A stretch of 64,000 nucleotides of DNA, taken from Sesamum alatum (Eukaryota; Streptophyta; Magnoliopsida; Lamiales; Pedaliaceae). Positions 22,286 to 34,113 of this stretch are shown one piece after another. Each line of letters begins with the position of its first letter. The first letter of the stretch is position 1. The notes below the pieces were generated by a model. That model ran no database searches and was not told the origin of the DNA. It saw only the letters and a list, made by a program, of their open reading frames with translations. The stretch spans positions 13,497,395-13,561,394 of the forward strand of contig JACGWO010000004.1 of the NCBI GenBank assembly GCA_034509735.1. The letters run 5' to 3'. The translations under genes and the position numbers were made by a program.

Positions 22286-23235
22286 ATGCCTCCCAAGCCC
22301 AACCAAGCTCTTGAGGATGCCATGCTCGCCCTCACTGAACGTGTGGTCGAACTCCACACTCTTATTGAGCACTACCACGAATCGACGGCACTAACCCTCA
22401 ACTCCGTCGTTGCTGATTTGCAGCAACAAACACACAACTTTCCATCATTTCCCACACTCCTCCACCAGCTTTCCATCTTGCGCTGTCACCTGCTCCGTCA
22501 CACACTCCTCCTATCCAGATTCCTCTTCCAGCCACCAATTCTGTCAAACTCCCTAAGCTGCACTTACAGCCATTTGACGACTCCCAGCCTCTCGATTGGA
22601 TCTTTCAGGCGGAGCAATATTTTTCCTACCACCAGGTCCCGCCGGAGCAACGCCTCTGGATGATCTCTTTTTGTATGACCAGGGATGTTCTCAGCTGGTT
22701 CAAATGGATGCATTCTAACAGACAACTCTCTTCTTGGGATTCATTCACCCAGGATTTAGAGCTACGATTCGGGCCTTCGACTTACGATAATCACCAAGCT
22801 GCGCTGTTCAAACTCCGATAGCTTGGCATGGTAACTGATTTCTAGGCTGATTTCGAGCGCCTATCAAACCGCGTTGTGGGGTTGCCTCCGAAAGCTCTTT
22901 TGAACTGTTGTACTTTTGGCCTTCGCATTGATATCCAACGCAAACTTACCATTTTACGGCCTACGCCGGTTAGTCAAGCCTTCGGCCTAGCTAAACTGTT
23001 AGAGGCCCAAGCCAACGATTCTCGGCAACACTCCTTCCCCTCCAGCCGCCCCGTCGGCACTACGAGACAGCAGGCCTTACTCCTGTACTTGCGCAAAAGC
23101 CTGCCCTGCCTCTTCGTTGCTTGTCCTCGGCTGAACTGCAATCTCGTCGTGCCCAGGTTCTTTGCTTTTATTGTGACGAAAATTTTTCGCCAGGCCACCG
23201 CTGCAAACCAAAGCATTGCCTCTTGTTAATGCCCG
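22286..23235 (+). pseudogene. gypsy gag, frameshifted
   Basis: Translation starts MPPKPNQALEDAMLALTERV. After about 80 codons the frame shifts, and the core continues with LPKLHLQPFDDSQPLDWIF, AEQYFSYHQVPPEQRLW and SWDSFTQDLELRFGP, the retrotransposon gag domain. Two TAG codons follow (22819-22821 and 22843-22845). A second shift near 23100 restores the pol frame just before the zinc knuckle CFYCDENFSPGHRC (about 23154-23195). The gag is therefore inactive. Confidence 0.85.
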
Positions 23236-26200
23236 AGGATGACGATTCCCCGGAAGAGCCACTACCTTTTGATCAGGCTCCCTCTCAACTGCCCCCGCCT
23301 CCGGCGCATTTCCTTCAGCCCAAGCAGCCTCCTAACCAGATTCTTTTTCAATTATCGCGGGCAGTGCTCTCTGGGGCCAACTTACCCCGCACTCTGTGCT
23401 TACGGGGGCTCATTCGTGGCAAATCTGTTTTCGTGTTAATCGACTCCGGCAGTTCTCACAACATTCTTCAGCCCTGCGTCGCTGAATTCCTTGGGCTGCC
23501 CATCACGCCAATCGCCACCTTTCCAGTTTTGGTTGGCAATTGTGAAGCCCTGCGTTGTTTCGGGTATTGCGCCGTTGTTCCCATCACCCTCCAATCCCAC
23601 AAATTTTCCATCCTATTCTACCTTCTTCCCATCCATGGCGCGGATGTCATCCTAGGAGTTAAATGGCTGGGCACCCTTGGTCCCTTCCTTTCCGATTACT
23701 CCATTCCCTCCATGAAGTTCTACCATGAAGGCTCCCTCATCACACTTTTCGGGAACCAATCTCTCACCCCACGGTACGCCTCTTTCGCCCACATGCTTCG
23801 CTTCCTCCACACTGACTCCATTAACTCCCTCTACTTCCTCACATTCCAGCCTGTCTCTCCCTCCCAAACAGACCCCTTATCCGTTTCACCCTCCACATAT
23901 CCTCCTCCATTATATGCACTTCTACAATCCTTTCAACACCTATTTCAGCTACCATAAGGCCTTCCTCCCCCTCGGCCACAAGATCATCATATCCACCTCC
24001 TTCCTCACCACACCCCAGTCAATATAAAACCATATCGATACCCTCACAACCAAAAAGAAGTCATGACCGCGCTGATCACGAAGATGTTGTATGAGGGCAT
24101 TATTCAGCCGAGCACTAGCCCGTTTTCCTCCCCCGTGCTTTTGGTTAAAAAGAAGGATGGAACTTGGCGTTCCTGTGTTGATTATCGTGCTTTGAATTCC
24201 ATCACTGTCAAAGACCGTTTCCCCATTCCAACTGTTGATGAACTTCTTGACGAACTGCATGGGGCCACTATTTTTTCCAAGTTGGACTTGCGGTCTGGCT
24301 ATCACTACATTCGTGTAGCCCCCTCTGATGTTCACAAGACAACATTCCGGATGATTGACGGCCACTTCGAGTTCCTCGTCATGCCCTTCAGCCTCTCTAA
24401 TGCCCCTGCAATATTTCAGGCTGTTATGAATGAGATTTTCAGGCCCTTTTTACGCCGCTTTGTGTTGGTTTTTTTTGACGATATACTTGTGTATAGCACT
24501 GATTGGGATTCGCATTTAACAAACCTTCGTGAAGTGCTACAGGCTTTATCTGATCATCGGTTGTTCGTCATACTCCCTAAGTGCAGTTTTAGCGTTCCTT
24601 CGGTGGACTACTTGGGCCACATCATTTTGGCGGTTGGACTAACGGCCGACCCCTCCAAGCTTCGGGCTATGGTGGACTGGCCCACTCCATCCTCCCTATC
24701 GAGCCTGCGTGGTTTCCTGGGTCTCACGGGTTATTACCGGCGCTTTGTTCGCCATTACGCCACTATTGCCGCTCCCATTACTGATATGCTGCGTGGGCAA
24801 TCCTTCAACTGGACTCCGACCGCAAATTCTGCTTTTCAGTCATTGAAATCCGCCATGGTCTCCTTGTCGGTTCTTCAATTGCCGAATTTCTCCCTTCCGT
24901 TCGAGGTCACGACAAATGCTTCCCAAGTCGCTGTTGGTGTTGTTCTCTCCCAGAAATAGCGCCCTGTTGCATTTTTCAGTAAGAAAATGAGCCCCACTAT
25001 GCAAGCTACTTCAGCGTATGAAACGGAAATGTACGCCATTACTAAAGCTGTTCGTAAATGGCGTCATTACCTGCTGGGCCGACGTTTCCATATCTATACC
25101 GATCAGAAGAGTCTTTGTGGGCTTATCAATCAAACCGTTCAGACGCCTACCCAACACAAGTGGTTGACAAAGCTCTTGGGCTTTGATTATGACATCTTCT
25201 ATACCCCGGGAAAGAGCAATCTGGTGGCCGACGCCCTGTCTCGGCACTCGGCAGCTTCAGTCCTTATCCTTTCGGCTGTCACTTCCGCTGCCCCTGTAAT
25301 CATCTCCCAACTACGGGACTTCTTTGCCAAGCACCCTTCGGGGATTTCCTTGGTTAAACACCTCCAAACCACACCAAACAGCAAGCTAACATTCTCCCCT
25401 CATCAGGGTTTGGTGTCTTACAAGGAAATGATTTTTATTCCGGAGCAGACGGGTTTAAGGGCGGCGATACTTACCGAATTCCACTCCTCGCCATTGGGTG
25501 GCCATTTCGGGCACAAGGCCACATTTGCCAAGGTTGCTTCCTCCTTCTACTGGCCAAGGATGTTGCACGACATTAAGGAATTCGTTCGTCGGTGCGTTAC
25601 CTGCCAACACAACAAATATTCCACTCAGAAACCAATTGGGGCTTTACACTCTCTCCCAGTGCCACAACAAGTTTGGGAAGATATCAGCATGGACTTCATT
25701 ACACACTTACCGAATTCTGGGTGCAAGACAGTGATATGGGTGGTCGTCGACCGCCTGTCCAAGTACATCCACCTAGTGGCCCTTCCTTCAAAATTCTCCG
25801 CCAGCTCTCTGGCCAGTGCCTTCGCCACCGAAATCTTTCGCCTCCACGGCATTCCGAAGACCATTGTCAGCGATCGGGATCCTCTATTTCTTAGCCAATT
25901 TTGGCAGGAACTTTTCCGTCGGAGTGGTACCACCTTGACGTACAACAACGCTTACCACCCGCAAACCGACGGCCAAATGGAGGTTCTCAATCGGACCTTG
26001 GAGACTTACTTATGTTGCTTCGTCTCTGAGGAACCTCGCCTTTGGTCGCGCTTCCTTCATCTAGCAGAATTTTGGTACAATACTTCCTCCCACTCTTCGC
26101 TTGGTACTACTCCATTTCAGGTGCTATATGGTCAACGCCCACCCTCAATTGCTTCCTATGCGCTCGGTTCTTCCCGAATTGCATCAGTTGATGAAGCCCT

Positions 26201-26639
26201 AGGCCATGGCGAGCACATTCTGTCTATGGCCAAGTATTACTTGGCTCGTGCTCGCCTGCAGATGAAGCAACAGGCTGATAAGCATCGCCAGGATCGGTCC
26301 CTGGCCGTCGGCGACTGGGTTCTCCTCCACCTTCAGCCTTATCGCCAGACGACAGTGTCCCGCCGGCCATCCCAGAAGTTGGCAAAATGGTACTATGGTC
26401 CATTTCGTATTCGCCGCCGAATAGGGCCGGTGGCCTACGAACTCGAGCTTCCGGAAGGTTCGCGCGTTCACCCTGTCTTTCACTCGTCGCTACTGAAGCC
26501 CTTTCGTGGTGAGCCCCCTTCTGTCGCCGGCGATTTACCCCCAGAGGTGGAAATTTGCACTGCCACCCCAAATGTTGACCTTGAGGCCAAGGTCATTCTG
26601 GATGGGCCGAGTATTGATATGGGCCAGAACTCCAATTGA
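23121..26639 (+). pseudogene. gypsy pol: protease, reverse transcriptase, RNase H, integrase; two in-frame stops
   Basis: One frame runs the full length and is broken only by TAA at 23955-23957 and TAG at 24957-24959. Order: zinc knuckle; aspartic protease with VLIDSGSSHNI (Asp at 23442); reverse transcriptase with SPVLLVKKKDGTWR, KLDLRSGYHYIRV and FFDDILVYS (24471-24497); RNase H with IYTDQKSL; integrase with an HHCC zinc finger (HFGHKA to CVTC) and the D-D-E residues in SMDFITHL, VSDRDPLF and MEVLNRTLETY. The order PR-RT-RH-INT defines Ty3/gypsy. The tail has VHPVFHSSLLKPF, as in chromoviruses, but no chromodomain is recognisable before the stop at 26637-26639. All catalytic residues I can see are kept. 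Confidence 0.95.
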
Positions 26640-26760
26640 CTGCATGCTGCTGGGAATGACTTAAACACTGCTGGACTTTCTCTTGGGCCTGCTTCCAAAC
26701 AGTCTGCTCGGCCCAAAGTAAGGTCTGCATGGCTAAAAGATTATTATTAGAACAAATCCA

Positions 26761-26965
26761 TGTAGAGACAAATTCTGTTAGGAATTAGAGATCAAGGACA
26801 GTCTGTTTCGTCAGAAGAACTCCTATGTATTTAGCACTATCTGATGCATGAATAATATTATGAGAAATTCCTGATTTTGTTTTTTTTCCTTCCTTCTCCC
26901 TCCCAACTTCCTGGAGCCCCCTTCCCTGCCCGAACTGGGAAGAACCGGAAATTCATACCTTATCA
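26761..26965 (+). mobile_element. 3' LTR of Gypsy-1
   Basis: It begins TGTAGAGACAAATTC and ends CTTATCA, giving a TG...CA unit of 205 bases that matches the 5' copy. No clear polypurine tract precedes it, and the 5' copy is cut at its edge. The LTR may therefore extend further upstream, between 26640 and 26760. Confidence 0.75.
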
Positions 26966-28400
26966 TTCCATCAGAAGAAAAGTCGAGATTTGAACAGATT
27001 TCCAAGAAATTTTTGCAGAAGAAGATAACAAATAATCACTTAGGAAAAATAAAACGCAAAATCAATGCACTGAAGTAATATCTGTTGGTGCTCATGTTCC
27101 ATCCAAAAATCATTATAAAATCTAATTAATTAAGCAGTAGACATAAAACCCCCATAATATTTAATACTCTTAACACAATAGTATTAATAAATCAAACTTT
27201 TAGTATTCGGATCTACCTGCCGCTCATTAAAACTAAAGTACTAAACCCACAATTCTTTTGAAAAAAACAAGATTTTTGAGAGTATTGTTGTGAATAAGAA
27301 AAATCCAAGAAATAAGAAGAAAAAGAAGAAGAAATAGTTCTAATTTCTTAAATGTTAGTGTTGTTCTTACCTAATGAGAGTATTGTTGTGAATTTCCTTA
27401 TTCAAACACGCTTTCTCTCCTGCAGAATAATTGACTTGTGGCCGGAGGGAAACGCGGTCGATCAGAGACGACGACAGTTGGGCGAGCGATGGCAGTTGGG
27501 CGAAGCGACAATGACAATCGAGATGGAAATCTAGACTAATTTTGAAAATGACGAGAGAGACCTCAATCTCTCAGATGATCTTTTTGGGAAAGGCGAAGTG
27601 GGAGTCCGGGTCAAATCGAGTAAGGCCGAATCAATACGCAGACCCAGACCCAAATATTCTATTTTAACTGGTCTGGGTATAATTTAAATATTTGGTTCTA
27701 GATCTGAATCTAAATTTGTTGAAATGGACTTGAGTCTAGATAAATTTAACCCTCTTACAGGCCTACTTCAATGTCTCATGTGTGTAGTATCACAAATCTT
27801 TCTAGGTTTATTTATATAAATATTATAAAAATAAATAAAAGTTGCAATAATACCCTAATTTGTGTATTGTTGCAAAAATGGCACGGCCCATGCTCTTTTT
27901 TTGTTTTGTATTTTTGAAAGAAATGCATGGGTTGTTAGCTCAGTTAACGAACCATGCATTTCTTGTGTTTTTCTATCTAATTTTGCTGCCCCCACTCCAA
28001 GTTTTTGGTGGGGTAAAACTTGACTTCATTCTTTTGTCTTTTTTTGGTTTTTTAGTTTAATTATTATTTTTAGAATAATTAATGGTTATTAGAAAATAAT
28101 AATTAATGGTTATTAATTAATTAATGATTCACTATTAATTATAATAATTAATTGTTAATTTATAATATTATGAATAAACTATTTATAATTAAAATATATA
28201 TAAATAAAAATATATCAAACATTAACTTAATTTTTTAACAATTAATAAATTCAAAAGTCATATTAAAAGAACAAAAATAAAATATTAGCTTCGTCGTTTT
28301 GCTATCTACGACCCAGCCTTGGCATATTAGTTTGAGTCGAAGGAGCTTGACTTTCTTGGAATTGGATAGGAATTTAATGTCTTACATGTGCTTGTGGCCA
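26966..28400. other. Intergenic DNA, no gene recognised
   Basis: AT-rich DNA with a GC-richer patch at 27420-27640 that has no recognisable protein. At 27918-27963 is a near-palindrome with 12 bp perfect arms, agaaatgcatgg and ccatgcatttct. From 28060 to 28250 there are repeated 'aattaatggttatta' strings. The hydrophobic open frame at 27860-28060 spans the palindrome and is not convincing. Confidence 0.5.
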
Positions 28401-28692
28401 CACTACAGAAAAAAAAAAAGATTAGTGACAAAAAAAGGCAAGTGACAATGTCAATATTGTCGCTAATTATATATATATATATATATTTAGTTATAAGAAT
28501 TTTTGTTTTATCACAATAATGAATTTTATGATTTTATTAATTACTACTATTTTGTAAGAATTGCTATTAACATGACTTAGTGACAAAACAATGTACACAA
28601 AGTTGTCCTTAAATATAATTAGTGATTCATGTATAGTGACGACCAAGAGACAACAAATAATAGTTGTCACTATATTTTTTTTTGGTGTAAGG
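28401..28692. mobile_element. CACTA-type short non-autonomous element
   Basis: The left end is CACTACAGAAAAAAA, the signature of En/Spm-type transposons. Subterminal 'agtgacaa' motifs recur in both orientations (about 28420, 28440, 28580, 28640 and 28665). The right end, 'ttttttttggtgtaag', looks like a decayed ...TTTTGGTGTAGTG end. A (TA)n tract lies at about 28470-28486. A 3 bp target duplication could not be confirmed. Confidence 0.65.
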
Positions 28693-29104
28693 TAAATTTC
28701 ATATAAGAAGAAAAATGCACAGTACATCTATGAGGGCCCCACCATTAAGAGGCTCTACCATGCAATCCTCCATATTCTAAATACCGAGACTACCGCTAAC
28801 AAAGTTGGTTGAAAGTGCATAATCAATTTTTGCCTTGTTTACTCCACAACAAGCGCTACTACTAGGAAGGTTCCCTACGAACATCTTGAGATCGTCGTCG
28901 ATTGCGTTCCTGCCATATCACTACAAACAAATGCTGGAATTGGCATGGACAAGAACGACCCTTCTAATTTTCGGTCTAAATTGGAACAGTCAATGAAACT
29001 GTTGTGGAAGGGTAACCCATTGCTGACGTCACTTTTGTATTGTGCGGAATCCTATCGTCTTCGAACGGCATGACCATTCCTAGTATTGTCCCAAGTGATG
29101 TGCG
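28693..29104. other. Unidentified segment between a CACTA element and a copia LTR
   Basis: Base composition is more balanced than its surroundings. A plus-strand frame is open in pieces, for example around 28722-28810 and 28870-29070, with strings such as PTIKRLYHAILHIL and RKVPYEHLEIVVD. I do not recognise the product. It could be a remnant of a captured gene or an internal part of the CACTA element whose transposase lies at 31 kb. Confidence 0.4.
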
Positions 29105-31062
29105 TGTCAGAATAGGTGACCAGAAAGCCAATAGTTTTGGCGTTTTTGTAACCTATTTGACAACTTGATGTAATATAATATTATGTATTGAATAAAATGA
29201 ATATTCGTTATCATTGGTACGTTCTTTGTTGTGCTCATTTTCATATATTAAAATGATGTTTTACATATATCACAACAAGACCACAGACCACTGTTAACAA
29301 CTCATGCAGTTGGGTCACGCATTGGATGGTGGTCATGAAACCAATTGATAAAGAGTTGGGTCTGAAACGTTCCAAGTCGAGGACCTCGAGGAAGGATTAG
29401 TCCTATGACTTGAGGAATCATGACAGTCACGTGCATACGAAGATTGTATCTTGGATCTGGAGAGAGGTGATCATTCTGTAAGATGGTCATTATGAGCCTT
29501 GTCCAGTGCAGTTGGAGTATGTAGCGAGGACGGTGGATTCCAAGATAGAAACTGTCCCCCGTCAGTATATGACGGTGATGTCTCCTATGCGCTCTGAGAT
29601 GGTTTAGACTCTGAAAGTCTATGGCCATAGCAATTGATTGAGTAGGAAAGTATTTTCTACGTCGATCGATAGAGTAAAGGCATCTCGGGTATGAAGCGTA
29701 GTTGCCTAGTCAAGGGTGGGAACCGACGCCCAATTCTATACCATAGACTAAGGCCGGGTGACGGTCGACAGTAGGACCGTACCCGTATGGAATCGGTGAC
29801 TAAATGTTCATGCCAACATTCACCTAGTCTCTAGTGCCATGGACCGTTGCTAGACGGCCACCCATGGTCACGGATTCCTGTTGAACAGAAGCTCAAGTCT
29901 AGCTGAGGGTGAACCTAAAGGGTCACACACAAATCACCGAGGAGGTGAAGGAATTGACTTGGAGTCAATTTCAGAGGATAACTTGGGATTGTCCATTGGA
30001 TGGACGGACCGATATTGTATTGGGCCCTCGTTTTATCGGTAAATAGAACTTATCGACTAAGTAGAGAACCAAAGTTTGGATCTTTTAATTGGAATAAAAG
30101 ATCAATAGGATTTATTTAATTGGACCTTGAATTAAATCGGATTTAATTCTTGGGCTTATTGTAATTGGATTACAATAAAATTCGGTCCATTAAATCGTGG
30201 CCCAAAAGAGGTGTTAATTCCACCTTTGGAATTAGAAGAAGTTGGACTTCTTCTAAAAGGGGATGGCCAAAAATTAATTCTTTTGGAAACACTAAAATTG
30301 GCCATGAAGGCCTTTGATGACAAGTTGACTTGTCTCTTTTGGAAAGAGACAAATCAATTCCAATCAAGCCTCTTTTACTTGGTATGATTAAATTATATCT
30401 TTGAAATGGTAGGCTTGATTGATGATTAATGGGATTGATTGGAATGTATCTAGACATCCTTGGATGAATCTAGACACATCCCAATAATCACATAAATAAA
30501 GTATATATATGTGTATATATTATCATCAAAGAGAAGAGTTTTATTATTCATCTTTTTCTAGAAAAAAGATGAACACTCATTACTCTATCTCTCTACTCTC
30601 TAAATCCTCTTTGTTGCTTCATTGATCTAGGATCAATCGAACAACAAAATAAGATCAAGAAGGAACATTAATTTGATAGTATAATCCCTTTTTCGATTTC
30701 ATCCTCTAGATCTGTTTTTCTCTAGCAAGAAAAACGAGATCTCTCTCGGTGTGGTGTGGACTACGTTAGAGGGTCTATACATTGGGACCTCGCGTGGATG
30801 AACGTCGGGAGGAATCAATGCGTGTAGCCGATCGAAATACAAAATCGAGAAAGGTATTTCGATTTACATTTATGCTCTCGGTTTTTTCTTTGTTATATAG
30901 CCACGAACGCTTATTTATTTTATATGATTATATTCTGTGTTTATACACCGATAGCCCGGGAACGTTCAAGGCACACACATTGAACACGATTTAAATTCTT
31001 TTATTCCGCATGTTATTATCTCCACTGCGCTTCTGCCCCGTTCCCGGGCCGATATGCTTTCC
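29105..31062 (+). mobile_element. copia LTR, apparently solo
   Basis: It starts TGTCAGAATAGGTGACC and has the blocks shared with the LTR at 59003: 'gatggtggtcatgaaacca', 'gagtcacgtgcat'-like strings and 'tagtctctagtgccatggac'. It also has the late 'gatagcccgggaacg' and 'ccgttcccgggccga' pair. No primer site or gag follows. The transposase remnant begins immediately instead. The exact right end is uncertain by about ten bases and no target duplication was found. Confidence 0.75.
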
Positions 31063-31067
31063 TCCAG

Positions 31068-32460
31068 GGCCTTGTTCATATTACGTTGAGGGCCCCTATG
31101 ATTATATGTCTGGGTTGTCAGACCGTTTTTTTGACGTGGACAGTGAACGACCTACCCGTCTATGGGATGGCATCTGGATGGAGTATCGCCGGTGTTATAG
31201 GGTATCCAGTTTATATGAAGGACACACGTGTATTCTATTTGCAGCAGGGTTAGAAGGCATGCTATTTTAACTACCACAAGCAGTTTTTCCCACCGGACCA
31301 TCCTTACAGCAAGAACAAGAAAGCCTTCACTAAAAATCGAATGGAAAGGAATGTTGCACGTCCGAGACTGACTGGAGAGCAGATCTGAACCCGTGTCAAT
31401 GCGTTTAGTGTTGCAGTTGAACAACCATTTAGTGAACCGGAAGTCTACGATGTCGACCATAAGTGGACGAAGAAAAGCATCTTTTGCAAGCTTGAATACC
31501 GGGGGACGCATTTGATACGACACAATCTTGATGTCATGCACATTGAGAAGAATGTGTTCGACAATATATTCAATACTGCGATGGACATAAAGGGCAAACG
31601 AAGGACAATATGAATGCACGGAAGGATCTAAAGATCATATGACCGCTGTCGGAGCTTGAGGTGGACGAAAGGAGACCGAACGTGATGCCCAAAGCTGTAT
31701 ATACACTAACGAAGGATAAGAAGAAGAGGATATATGAGTGGATTCATTTTCTTAGGTTCCGTGATAGGTATGCATCTAACTGGTCCCGATGCGTCAACAT
31801 GAATGAGCTAAGGATGCATGGTATGAAGAGTCATGATTGTCATGTATTCATATAGAAGTTGATTCCCTTTGCCTTCCGTGAAATACTTCCTGAGCACATG
31901 GGGGGGGGGGGGAGCCTTGACGGAGGTGAGCCTTCTATTCCAAATCCTATGCTCAACCACACTAGATATCAACAAGGTAAAAGAATTGGAAGACAGTGTA
32001 GCCGTCATCATGTGCAACATCGAGAAAATATTTCCTCCTTCTATTTTTGACTTAATGGAGCACCTAATTATTCACCTTCCATATGAGGCGCGCGTTGGGG
32101 GCCCTGTGCAATGCAGGTGGATGTACCCATTTGAAAGGTAACTACACAAGAATAATTTTATTTTATATATATATATATATATTATTTTTCTATCATTCAA
32201 ATTTTAATAAATATTCGTACAAACAGATGCGTCCACGATTTGATGAAGAAGGTGAAAAACAAAGCACACGCCGAGGCATCAATTGCAGAGGCATACATTG
32301 TCGAAGAAATCAGGCTTTTCTCTTCCGATTACTTTGAACCGCACATTCTTTGTAAGTGAAGTAGACCCGAATGAAACGATGATCTCATGAGCAACGATGA
32401 TCGAATGGTACGGTCCATTTTCAATCGCCCAGGCCGAGCAAGTGGAGCCTCAAAGAACAT
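31068..32460 (+). pseudogene. CACTA (En/Spm) transposase, TNP2-type, C-terminal half
   Basis: In shifting plus-strand frames the translation follows plant TNP2 transposases: TVNDLPVYGMASGW, KACYFNYHKQFFPPDHPY, ARPRLTGEQI, HKWTKKSIFCKLEY, THLIRHNLDVMHIEKNVFDN, RPNVMPKAVYTLTKDKKKR, MNELRMHGMKSHDCHVF, LTEVSLLFQILCSTTLD, HLPYEARVGGPVQCRWMYP, AHAEASIAEAYIVEEI and DYFEPHIL. An 89-base GT-AG intron at 32138-32226 is still recognisable and joins 'PFER' to 'CVHDLMKKVKNK'. Several stops and frameshifts make it inactive. An LTR cuts it off on the left, and from about 32605 it passes into copia gag. A 12-base G run at 31902-31913 marks one frameshift. Confidence 0.92.
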
Positions 32461-32604
32461 GTGTCCAACTTTTTGATTTGGCGCTTTTGAAAAAACTAGT
32501 GGAAAAATCAAATATTGGAGCGGTTACTGTATATACAACTGTTCCATTCATCGAATTTGAACCGACCATTCCTATATGTAATAAAAAACCATTCCCAAGT
32601 TATT

Positions 32605-34113
32605 ATATGGGCATAGGGCAAGAAGCTTACCCTTGTGGAAAAGCTCGAGGACCTCAAGGCGGCGCTCGATAATGAGACGTACATTGATGTGATCTTACCG
32701 TCTCTTCCTCCCTCCTTTGACCCATTCGTTATTAACTACGACATGAATGCACTTGAGAAGGGCATACATGAGTTGATAAGTATGTTGGTCCAGTTCGAAG
32801 CAGCGACCAAAAAGTCTGCGCCATCTGTATTGGTTGGAGAAGCTTCGACTTCTAACGCGAAAGGCAAGAGGGCCAGACGCTGGAGAAAGAAGAAGGAAAA
32901 ACGAAAAGCCGTCACAGCTACTGCAAGCACCAAAAGTGCTCCCGTTGCCAAAGTGGGGAAGGGCAAGGGTAAAAGGAAGGTTAGTTCGCAACCACAGTCA
33001 AGAGCAAATGACATATGCGCTCATTGCTGTGAGAAATGGCATTAGAAGAGGGATTTCCCTCTCTGGGCAAGGTATGTTTGTTGTTGAGGTTAATATGATC
33101 ACTAACTCTGCGTCTTGGATATTGGATACCGACTGCGGAGCTCACATCTGCAATGATTTGCATGTGCTGCAAAGAAGCAGAAGACTGAGTAAAGACAAGG
33201 TGGTCCTCAGGCTTGGCGATAGCAAGGCTATTGCTGCAGAAGTTGTAGGAACCGTTAGCTTAGTAGTTAGTGATCATGTTAGGCTAGAATTAAAGAATTG
33301 TTATTATGTGCCTAGCATGGTCAAAAATATTATTTTCATTCCGTTGTTAGACAAAAGTGGCTTTGAATATTTGATCAATAAAAGTTGTTTTTATTTGATG
33401 AAAATGGATTTCCTCATCTTCTAGGCAAACTTAATAGTGGTCTTTATATTCTGCAAGAGTTTGATTAGATCATGACTGCTCAAAACAAACGTTAAATAGA
33501 CAATCTTGAGAACAACCGATTGTGCCATGCAAGGCTAGCTCACATCTCTCAAGATAGGATTAGACAGTTGGTAGACTCAAAAAGTCTAGAAATAGACAAT
33601 TTTGATGACGTACCAACCTGCGAGTCTTGTTTGAAAGGAAAATGACAAAAAAGCCCTTTGTTGGACAAGGCGCACTTGCCACCGGTCTGTTAGATTTGAT
33701 CCATACAAACGTCTGTGGGCCACTAAATACTCAAGCCAGTGGAGGTTTCTCTTACTTCATAACTTTTACCGATGATCACTCACGGTATGGTTATATTGAC
33801 CTAATGAGGTACAAGTCTGAAGCTCTTGTAAAATTTAAGGAGTTCAAACTTGAAGTAGAGAACCAAACTTGTTGCAAAATTAAAGCCCTGCAGTCACACC
33901 GAGGTGGTGAGTTTCTCGATTATTTGAAAAAAAACTGTATCATCTGTCAATGGACACCTCCCGAAGTACCTCAGTTAAACGTCTCTCAGAGGAGCAACCG
34001 AACTCTATTAGACATGCGTCGATTCATGTTGAGCTTTACCGAGCTGCCCCTGCCTTTCTAGGGTTATGCACTTGAGACAGCAGCTAAGTTACTAAACATA
34101 GTACCGTCCAAAA
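32605..34113 (+). pseudogene. copia gag-protease-integrase fragment (Copia-2, left part)
   Basis: It begins inside gag (LVEKLEDLKAALDNETYIDV) and runs through a lysine-rich region and a damaged zinc knuckle (CAHCCEKWH). Next is the protease site WILDTDCGAHICNDL, where the family has DTGC, then the GAG-pre-integrase segment (CHARLAHISQDRI) and the integrase with HTNVCGPL and FTDDHSRYGY. It stops in the integrase at 'LLNIVPSK', exactly where the LTR of Copia-3 begins (34114). The matching continuation is at 44282. Stops and frameshifts are frequent, so it is an old copy. Confidence 0.9.

Noticed and set aside
25011..26571. Several antisense frames of 60-115 codons over the gypsy pol
   Set aside because: They are shadows of the well-supported plus-strand RT-RNase H-integrase frame.
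27860..28060. Short hydrophobic protein
   Set aside because: It spans a near-palindrome, sits in AT-rich DNA, and shows no start context, splice signals or similarity I recognise.
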